A stretch of DNA of 11,328 nucleotides from JACCZX01 sp040003315. GTDB taxonomy: Bacteria > Pseudomonadota > Gammaproteobacteria > Burkholderiales > Burkholderiaceae_F. The DNA lies in contig JBDUCU010000093.1 in assembly GCA_040003315.1 (NCBI GenBank), positions 1-11,328 on the forward strand, read 5' to 3'. A model generated the notes under the pieces. That model saw only the letters and a program-made list of their open reading frames with translations. It searched no databases and was not told the origin of the DNA. Every line of letters starts with the position of its first letter. Position 1 is the first letter of the stretch. Of this stretch, positions 6,266 to 11,328 are shown in pieces. The translations under genes and the position numbers were made by a program.

Positions 6266-8232
6266 TCTGCGCTTCCCACCTCGCGGGCAAGGCACGCCGC
6301 CAGCACGATGGCAATCAGGTGCACTTCGTTGAACGCGTGAAAGTGGGAGCTGAACAGACTGTTGACGCACCATGCAACCAGCAGCGCAAGACCAATCACC
6401 CTGAACGGCCCGCGCATGGATTGCTTCGTCGCCGAGTAGAGAAACCATGCGAAAGCGGCCATCCCGAGCAGCCCTGCTTCAGCCAGTATCAATAGATACT
6501 GATTGTGCGGGTCGTCGGTCAGTGTCGCTTTCCAGCCGCTGTAACGCTGGCCGACGACGCGTCGGTACGCCTCGGGAAACGAGCCCAAGCCGTGCCCGAA
6601 AAGCGGCGCCTCGCGAACGATCGCTGCAGCCGTATCCCACATCATTACGCGGATGCCCATCGGCGTGATTTGCGCTGCACTATCCGTTTGTGTGACCTCC
6701 TCCACCGCGGTGGCGAAGCGCTGCTTGAGCAGCGGCGAGAACTGAACCGCGATCACGGCCAGCAACAGCAGCATCGCCAACGCCGCGCCGCGCGTCCGAC
6801 CGCGCCAGAGTCCTAGGGCCGACGCCACTGCCACGATGGCAAGCGCGACGTACCCGCTGCGAGCATAGGTGACAAATATCACATTGATGACCATTGACGC
6901 GGCCGCAATACCCCATGTCCACTGCATCCATGAACGCCGCCGAGAATGTGCGAGCAGCACCAGCGCGAGCGCAGCACCCATGGTTAACGCAAGCGCCTGC
7001 GTCACGTGGTTGCGCAGAACGATGCCGGCCTTAACATCGGCAATCGGCTGCGCGGTGCCCAGGTCAAACGCGAAAAACGAAGCGAGCGTGCCGAGACTCG
7101 CGGCGGTGACGAAGACGACCGCCAAAGCGAGCTTCGAGGCGCGCGTATCGAAGATCGCGAGCGCAATGAACAGCAGCAGAAAGCTGTGCCACCCGATCCA
7201 TGCACGAAACGCAGTGTTAAACGGGACAGTGCTCCACGTCGTTGAAAGGAGCAGCACGGCGACAAATACGATCGCCGATTTGCCCAGCGGCTGGTTCCAA
7301 GCGCGGCGGACTCGTTGCAGGCACGACGGCGCTACGCAAAACGCGAGCAGCATCGTGGCCGAGGCAATACTGATGACGGCAGGACTGGTGAAGCTGCCGA
7401 TTGCTACCAGCGCTGCAGCAGCGCGAGCGGTTCCGATAGCCCACTTTTCGCGCGTCAGCTGGTCTGGCGGGACCTGAATCGCTTCGATCGGCTCAGCCTG
7501 AAGCGGGCGATTCAGTATTCGCCGTCGCCACCGATCCCACCGAAAGCGCAGCCAAGACCACGCCCTGCCTCGGCCGATCCGCTTGCGATCCAACACGCTC
7601 GCGAAGCGTCCGTTCATGCTCCCCTGTTCGACAATCGGCTCTTTGAGCCAGTATTGATCGATCCCCATCGCTGCATCGGCTTGACGCATCAACCAGTCGG
7701 CCGGCCGTTTGATCTTGTGCCGAGCGACGTACTCCAGCCGCAGCCTCGCGGCCCGATTGTCAACGACGATCGCATCAGTGGCCGGCAGTGGTACATCGGT
7801 CCGGACCAAAGGCGACTCTGCGCCTTGCTCGTGCGGGACGTACTTGTTGTCGCCACAGCCAAGGTAGACCATGTAAGGCTTGGCAAGCGCGTCGGCTGCG
7901 TGCATCGCGTCGCCGAACATCTGGGCGAAATTCGATGCCAGCATTGCATCGTCTTCGAGCACCAGGACCCGCCGGTAGCCGCGGTCGACGCAGCGTCTCC
8001 AGGTCTCGATGTGCTTGAGCACCAGCGACTGCTGCGGTCGTCCAAGATCGCTCGGAGCGAATGTTTCCTCTATTAGCTCCGATGTCAGCGTATCGGCGTC
8101 GTAATCGAAGATCCACTCAAACGCGATGCCGTGCCGCTTCAGCTCACGGTCGATATGCGCGATCCGGGCGTGAAACGACCGCACCGATAGAACAAATACT
8201 GCATCGACCTGCGCATTGACTGGAGCGTGCAA
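6220..8232 (-). CDS. GT25 glycosyltransferase fused to O-antigen ligase/polymerase (WaaL/Wzy) domain
   Basis: One uninterrupted 670-codon frame with two full-length modules. Residues about 10-215 are a GT25 LPS glycosyltransferase: AVFVLSVRSFHARIAHI opening, LVLKHIETWRRCVDRG, the acidic LVLEDDA motif (E93-D94-D95), ATDAIVVDNRAARL, and GIDQYW (D192) followed by PIVEQGSMNGRFAS. A linker at 216-242 holds 11 Arg and 4 Trp in 27 residues. Residues about 266-651 give 12 predicted helices with a large loop (about 498-577) between helices 9 and 10, the WaaL topology; the loop has R528, GHGLGSF and the DPHNQYL histidine H576 typical of O-antigen ligases and polymerases. With the N-terminus inside, the GT25 part is cytoplasmic and the loop periplasmic. 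The ligase part has no plausible start of its own nearby (no Met between 206 and 294). The start is TTG 8232, preceded by AGGAAA. LPS context favours ligase over Wzy polymerase or protein O-glycosylase. Its end overlaps the opposing GT9 gene. Confidence 0.85.
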   Translation of the reverse strand: MHAPVNAQVDAVFVLSVRSFHARIAHIDRELKRHGIAFEWIFDYDADTLTSELIEETFAPSDLGRPQQSLVLKHIETWRRCVDRGYRRVLVLEDDAMLASNFAQMFGDAMHAADALAKPYMVYLGCGDNKYVPHEQGAESPLVRTDVPLPATDAIVVDNRAARLRLEYVARHKIKRPADWLMRQADAAMGIDQYWLKEPIVEQGSMNGRFASVLDRKRIGRGRAWSWLRFRWDRWRRRILNRPLQAEPIEAIQVPPDQLTREKWAIGTARAAAALVAIGSFTSPAVISIASATMLLAFCVAPSCLQRVRRAWNQPLGKSAIVFVAVLLLSTTWSTVPFNTAFRAWIGWHSFLLLFIALAIFDTRASKLALAVVFVTAASLGTLASFFAFDLGTAQPIADVKAGIVLRNHVTQALALTMGAALALVLLAHSRRRSWMQWTWGIAAASMVINVIFVTYARSGYVALAIVAVASALGLWRGRTRGAALAMLLLLAVIAVQFSPLLKQRFATAVEEVTQTDSAAQITPMGIRVMMWDTAAAIVREAPLFGHGLGSFPEAYRRVVGQRYSGWKATLTDDPHNQYLLILAEAGLLGMAAFAWFLYSATKQSMRGPFRVIGLALLVAWCVNSLFSSHFHAFNEVHLIAIVLAACLAREVGSADQATSMASTAALTSS

Positions 8233-8236
8233 TCGA

Positions 8237-8242
8237 TTTCCT
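8237..8242 (-). promoter_or_regulatory. Shine-Dalgarno AGGAAA deciding the TTG start of the fusion gene
   Basis: On the minus strand AGGAAA lies four bases before the TTG at 8232-8230 (AGGA spaced six). An in-frame TAA (8259-8257) is only nine codons upstream, with no ATG or GTG between, and the next in-frame GTG would remove the first beta strand of the GT25 fold. This makes TTG the best supported start. Confidence 0.6.
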
Positions 8243-8293
8243 GATTCGGATGGAAGTTAAGCCGGAGCCACGACAGAAACCGGAGTGCGTGGA

Positions 8294-8311
8294 CGCGCAC
8301 AGGTGTGCGCG
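8294..8311. promoter_or_regulatory. Near-perfect 18-base palindrome in the fusion / waaE-like divergent gap
   Basis: CGCGCACA-GG-TGTGCGCG has 16 of 18 positions symmetric, broken only by the central GG. It lies in the 151-base gap between the divergent starts at 8232 and 8384. On the minus strand a TACAAT (8323-8318), five of six matches to a sigma-70 -10 box but without a good -35, would put a transcript start near 8311, so the palindrome would cover it. This suggests an operator or a leader hairpin. No T-run follows, so a terminator is unlikely. GC-rich background makes chance symmetry possible. Confidence 0.35.
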
Positions 8312-8383
8312 CGCCCGATTGTAAAGAAGAGCGCGCCAAAAGCTCCGACGTAAGATGCGCTCGCCCGAATCGCACGGTCCGAC

Positions 8384-9163
8384 ATGGTCAAACAGCTCAG
8401 TGTCGCCATCATTACGCTGAACGAAGAGCGCAATCTGCCCGATTGCCTGGCGAGCGTGGCATTCGCCGACGAGATTGTGGTCGTCGATGGAGGCAGCAGC
8501 GATCGCACTTGCGAGATCGCACGTGCAGCCGGCGCGCGCGTGATCGAGGCGCGCGACTGGCAAGGCTTCGGTGTTCAGAAAAATCGTGCGATCGACGCCT
8601 GCACCGGCGCCTGGATACTGGTCGTCGACGCCGACGAGCGCGTCATCGCTGGGCTGCGCGATGAAATACAGGCGGTGCTACGCGCCCCCGCCTTCAGCGT
8701 CTATGAAATGCCGCGCCGATCTTATTATTGCGGCCGCTTCATGCGCCATTCGGGTTGGTGGCCCGATTATGTGCGAAGGCTGTTCCGCCGCGGCTCCGCG
8801 CGTTTCTCGGCTGCTCCCGTGCACGAGTCGCTGCAGACCGACGAACGTGTCGGCAGGGTTCAAAATCCGCTCGAACACTGGAGCTTTCGAACGATGGAGC
8901 AGGTGCTCGACAAGGTCAACCGCTACTCCACGTTGTCGGCACCGGCGGTGATCGCGCGCGGACACCGGCCAACGGTGCTCTACGCGCTGATGCATGGCGC
9001 GGCAGCGTTCTTGCGCACCTATATCCTGAAGCGCGGCTTCCTCGACGGCGCGCATGGCTTGATGCTGGCAATCAGCAACGCAGAAGGATCGTATTACCGG
9101 TACGTCAAGGCGATGCTGCTGGCGCAAGGTTCGGCACTTAAGCGGCACCGCGATCCAGACTGA
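8384..9163 (+). CDS. waaE: GT2 LPS core glycosyltransferase, WaaE/KdtX-like
   Basis: A 259-residue family 2 glycosyltransferase with the GT-A fold, resembling WaaE of Klebsiella and related KdtX proteins along its whole length. It opens with LSVAIITLNEERNLPDCLASV, followed by ADEIVVVDGGSSDRT (D35 binds the nucleotide), DWQGFGVQKNRAI, and the metal-binding LVVDADERV (D82, D84). GRFMRHSGWWPDYVRRLFRR and APVHESL (H147-E148) are characteristic of this subgroup, as is the C-terminal hydrophobic, probably membrane-associated stretch around 198-233 with RGFLDGAHGLMLA. WaaE adds a glucose to the first heptose of the inner core in Klebsiella; the sugar added here is unproven. The ATG at 8384 has no strong Shine-Dalgarno sequence but is where homology starts. 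It overlaps the next glycosyltransferase gene by one base (TGATG), so the two are translationally coupled. Confidence 0.87.
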   Translation: MVKQLSVAIITLNEERNLPDCLASVAFADEIVVVDGGSSDRTCEIARAAGARVIEARDWQGFGVQKNRAIDACTGAWILVVDADERVIAGLRDEIQAVLRAPAFSVYEMPRRSYYCGRFMRHSGWWPDYVRRLFRRGSARFSAAPVHESLQTDERVGRVQNPLEHWSFRTMEQVLDKVNRYSTLSAPAVIARGHRPTVLYALMHGAAAFLRTYILKRGFLDGAHGLMLAISNAEGSYYRYVKAMLLAQGSALKRHRDPD

Positions 9164-9996
9164 TGCTGATTTCGGTCATCGTCGCCACCTACAACCGTCC
9201 GGACGCGCTCGCTGCGGTACTGCGCAGCCTGGCAAAACAGGACGAGCCCAATTTCGAAGTCGTTGTGGCCGACGACGGCTCCGGGCCCGATACCGCCGCA
9301 GTGATCAAGTATGCACAGGCCGCCGTCGCGGTACCGCTGACCCATGTTTGGCAGCAGGACGCGGGCTTCCGGTTGGCAGCGGCGCGCAACCGTGCGACCG
9401 CGCAGGCCCGGGGCGAATACTTGATCTACCTCGACGGTGACTGTCTGGTGGGGCCGCGCTTCGTGCGAGCGCATCGCGCGCTGTCGGAACCCGGATGGTG
9501 CGTGGCGGGTGGTCGAATCCTGTTGAGTCAGCGGTTCACTGCAACGGTCTTGGCGGAGGCAACGCCGGTCGAAGACTGGGCGCTTTCGCGCACTGTGATC
9601 GCCGCGGTGCAGGGAAAGATCAATCGAGCGTTTGGGTCGATGTGGCTGCCGCTTGGGCCGCTGCGCAAGCTTCGCAGTCGTCGCTGGCAGCGCCTAAGGG
9701 GCTGCAACTTCAGCGCCTTTCGCCCGGACATCGAAAAGGTCAATGGGTTCGACGAGTCTTTTCACGGCTGGGGCTTCGAAGACTCTGACTTTGCTACGCG
9801 GCTGATCGCCTCCGGAGTGCGCATCAAGAATGGGCGACTCGCAACCAACGTGTATCACCTGTGGCACCCGGAGAACGACCGCGCGCACGAAGGCGAAAAC
9901 TGGGAGCGGCTGCAATCGCGCATTCAGTCGCGCACGATTCACGCTGAGATCGGACTTGATCGATATCGCGTCGGCGAAGCCGGTCATCACGCGTAG
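9163..9996 (+). CDS. GT2 glycosyltransferase with GT7-C-type C-terminal motif
   Basis: A 277-residue GT-A enzyme of family 2. The N-terminal half holds LISVIVATYNRPDALAAVLRSL, VVVADDGSGPDT (D37-D38), RLAAARNRA and the metal-binding YLDGDCL (D91, D93). The C-terminal half has FRPDIEKVNGFDESFHGWGFEDSDFATRL: the GWGxEDxD block at 202-209 is shared with the galactosyltransferase C-terminal (GT7-C) domain found in chondroitin polymerase-type enzymes, followed by a conserved YHLWHP (H232, H235). It likely adds a hexose or hexosamine to the LPS core; the donor cannot be named. ATG 9163 shares its A with the TGA of the WaaE-like gene, giving a coupled pair. The last ten bases overlap the 3' end of dnaE on the other strand. 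No signal peptide or membrane helix, so it should work at the cytoplasmic face of the inner membrane. Confidence 0.88.
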   Translation: MLISVIVATYNRPDALAAVLRSLAKQDEPNFEVVVADDGSGPDTAAVIKYAQAAVAVPLTHVWQQDAGFRLAAARNRATAQARGEYLIYLDGDCLVGPRFVRAHRALSEPGWCVAGGRILLSQRFTATVLAEATPVEDWALSRTVIAAVQGKINRAFGSMWLPLGPLRKLRSRRWQRLRGCNFSAFRPDIEKVNGFDESFHGWGFEDSDFATRLIASGVRIKNGRLATNVYHLWHPENDRAHEGENWERLQSRIQSRTIHAEIGLDRYRVGEAGHHA

Positions 9997-11328
9997 TTGT
10001 AATACGCGCGTCTGACGCGCGGCTGCATCGCAAGGTCGGCGGCCAGGCGATCGTCCGGGCGCACGCGCCAGTCTTCGGGCAGCGCGAGGTCGACGCTGCC
10101 TGCGCCGTTGCGATAGCTGATCACAATGCGGCACCCCTGGCCGGCGTGGCCATTGGTCACGCGATAGGGGTTGAGCGCGTCGCGCAATTGAATGACGTCG
10201 CCAGCGCCTTCGACTTCGATCCGCAGCCGCGCGGCGGCGCGCGCCCGCGCTTCGGCAAGATCCATTAGGTCATCGGCCGATACAGAAATTCGCTGCGCAA
10301 ACTCGTCGTTGCGTACCCGGCCGGTGACAAACAGCAGCTGATCTTCTTTCAGCAACGCTCGTTTGCGGTCGTACAGCTCGGAAAACACCATCAGCTCGAG
10401 CTGAGCCGTGCCGTCTTCGAGAACGATAATGCCCATCCGCCCGCGGCGCGTGTTCTGGCTGCGCGCCGAAACCACGATGCCGGCGAGCTTCACCTGATCG
10501 CCGCGTCCCGTTTCTGCTCGTCCACCCGCCACGCGTACCTCGGATAAAGGCGTCGGCGCCAGTCGCCGCGCCTCTTCAGCAAACTCTGCAAACGGATGTC
10601 CGGAAAGGTAATACCCAAGCGCGAGCTTCTCGTTCGATAATTTTTCGCGCTCGCTCCAACGCAGCGCGGATACGTATTCGACGTGCCGGGCGCTGCCGTC
10701 AGAAGCCCCAAACAAGCTCGCCTGGCCAGCAGCCGCGGCCGCACTGTCCGCAGCATCGATTGCCCTGCCGACACTTGCCAGCAGCATTGCGCGATCGGCG
10801 TTCAGGCGGTCGAGCGCACCGGCGCGCACCAGCGCCTCCACCACGCGGCGGGCGACAAACTGTCGATCGACACGCGCCGTGAGATCGAACAGATCGACGA
10901 ACGGACCACCCGCCCGGCGCGCCGCGACGATCGCTTCGATCGCACCGCGGCCGGTGCCTTTGATGCCGCCCAGCCCGTAGCGAATTGTTCGAAGGTCGAC
11001 GGGTTCGAAGCGGTAGTCGCTGGCGTTGATGTCCGGCGGCAGCACTGTCACGCCGATCACGCGGCAATCCTCGATCAAGTCCTTGACCTTGTCGGTGTCG
11101 TCGAGAACGGTCGACAAGTTCGCGGCCATGAAAGCGGCCGGATAATGCACCTTGAAGTACGCGGTCTGGTAGGCGATGACCGCATACGCGGCACTGTGAC
11201 TCTTGTTGAAGCCATAACCGGCAAATTTCTCGATGTGATTGAACAGCTCCGTCGCCTTGTGCGCATCGACGCCGCGCTGCGCGGCACCGTCGACGAAGAT
11301 CGATCGATGCGTTGCCATCTCCTCCGGC
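9987..11328 (-). CDS. dnaE: DNA polymerase III alpha subunit, C-terminal third (5' part outside window)
   Basis: Replicative polymerase catalytic subunit. The frame is open through the right edge, and its first visible codons (PEEMATHRS) match the middle of DnaE, so the ATG at 11318 with a purine-rich run before it is internal. About 446 of an expected 1,150-1,180 residues are present. In order from ATG 11318: EKFAGYGFNKSHSAAYA (30-46) and the PPDIN segment at the end of the fingers region; YGLGGIKGTGRGAIEAI (114-130), the helix-hairpin-helix DNA-binding motif; QASLF (199-203, bases 10710-10724), matching the internal beta-clamp-binding pentapeptide, QADMF in E. coli; LALGYYLSGHP (232-242); then the OB-fold (VKLAGIVVSARSQNTRRGRMG onward to about 365) and the tau-binding C-terminal domain. 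The start, PHP and catalytic aspartate regions lie outside. The gene is convergent with, and overlaps by ten bases, the GT2 gene. Confidence 0.97.
   Translation of the reverse strand, partial: PEEMATHRSIFVDGAAQRGVDAHKATELFNHIEKFAGYGFNKSHSAAYAVIAYQTAYFKVHYPAAFMAANLSTVLDDTDKVKDLIEDCRVIGVTVLPPDINASDYRFEPVDLRTIRYGLGGIKGTGRGAIEAIVAARRAGGPFVDLFDLTARVDRQFVARRVVEALVRAGALDRLNADRAMLLASVGRAIDAADSAAAAAGQASLFGASDGSARHVEYVSALRWSEREKLSNEKLALGYYLSGHPFAEFAEEARRLAPTPLSEVRVAGGRAETGRGDQVKLAGIVVSARSQNTRRGRMGIIVLEDGTAQLELMVFSELYDRKRALLKEDQLLFVTGRVRNDEFAQRISVSADDLMDLAEARARAAARLRIEVEGAGDVIQLRDALNPYRVTNGHAGQGCRIVISYRNGAGSVDLALPEDWRVRPDDRLAADLAMQPRVRRAYYNYA

Noticed and set aside
6869..7477. 202-codon open frame on the + strand opposite the ligase domain
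   Set aside because: Antisense to the membrane helices; the Ala/Thr/Ser-rich translation mirrors the helix codons and has no recognisable domain.
7430..7600. Possible frameshift artificially joining two genes in the fusion
   Set aside because: The frame passes through the linker without a stop, codon usage does not change, and no start with a Shine-Dalgarno sequence is seen for the ligase part; raw reads would still be needed to exclude an indel.
7315..8076. 253-codon open frame on the + strand inside the GT25-ligase gene
   Set aside because: It is antisense to well-conserved GT25 and membrane-domain coding sequence, shows no family motif, and is rich in Arg/Pro/Ala as expected of a shadow frame in GC-rich DNA.
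8351..8356. TAAGAT as a -10 box for the waaE-like gene
   Set aside because: No -35-like hexamer is found at 15-19 bases upstream; the nearest TTG-containing hexamer is 26 bases away.
11316..11327. Purine-rich Shine-Dalgarno-like run before an ATG near the right edge, suggesting a separate short gene
   Set aside because: The spacing is only about two bases, and both the run and the ATG encode conserved DnaE residues (PEEM), so it is internal coding sequence.

Overview
The window is gene-dense, GC-rich chromosomal DNA from a Gram-negative proteobacterium. A betaproteobacterium (Burkholderiales-like) is my best guess, because the Maf protein has the longer segment after its SPRR motif that I associate with beta- and some gammaproteobacteria, maf is next to rng, and the region carries a full lipopolysaccharide (LPS) core toolkit. 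The class assignment is inference; membership of the Gram-negative proteobacteria is well supported by MsbA, the heptosyltransferase, the WaaE-like enzyme and the O-antigen ligase domain. I see no mobile element, tRNA, rRNA, CRISPR array or phage gene. No gap without a gene exceeds about 150 bases.

Layout. Positions 1-2899 (+ strand): the 3' part of maf (dTTP/UTP pyrophosphatase), rng (ribonuclease G) and an unrecognised multi-pass membrane protein, probably one transcription unit. Positions 2863-5267 (- strand): an MsbA-type lipid A flippase followed, with a 4-base stop/start overlap, by an AhpD-fold peroxidase-related enzyme. Positions 5360-6265 (+): a GT9 heptosyltransferase (WaaF-like), divergent from msbA. 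Positions 6220-8232 (-): one 670-residue reading frame joining a GT25 glycosyltransferase to a 12-helix O-antigen ligase/polymerase domain. Positions 8384-9996 (+): two GT2 glycosyltransferases, the first WaaE/KdtX-like, overlapping by one base. Positions 9987-11328 (-): the C-terminal third of dnaE, running off the right edge.

How they fit together. Between the housekeeping genes rng and dnaE lies a compact LPS core locus. GT9, WaaE-like, GT2 and GT25 enzymes would build inner and outer core on lipid A at the cytoplasmic face. MsbA would flip the finished core-lipid A. The ligase domain would join O-antigen to the core at the periplasmic face. The locus is not one operon: strand changes at every one or two genes, each divergent pair is separated by about 90-150 bases holding a short palindrome, and all three convergent pairs overlap at their 3' ends.

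The most unusual item is the GT25-ligase fusion, which would place a core sugar transferase and the O-antigen ligase on one polypeptide, on opposite sides of the inner membrane.
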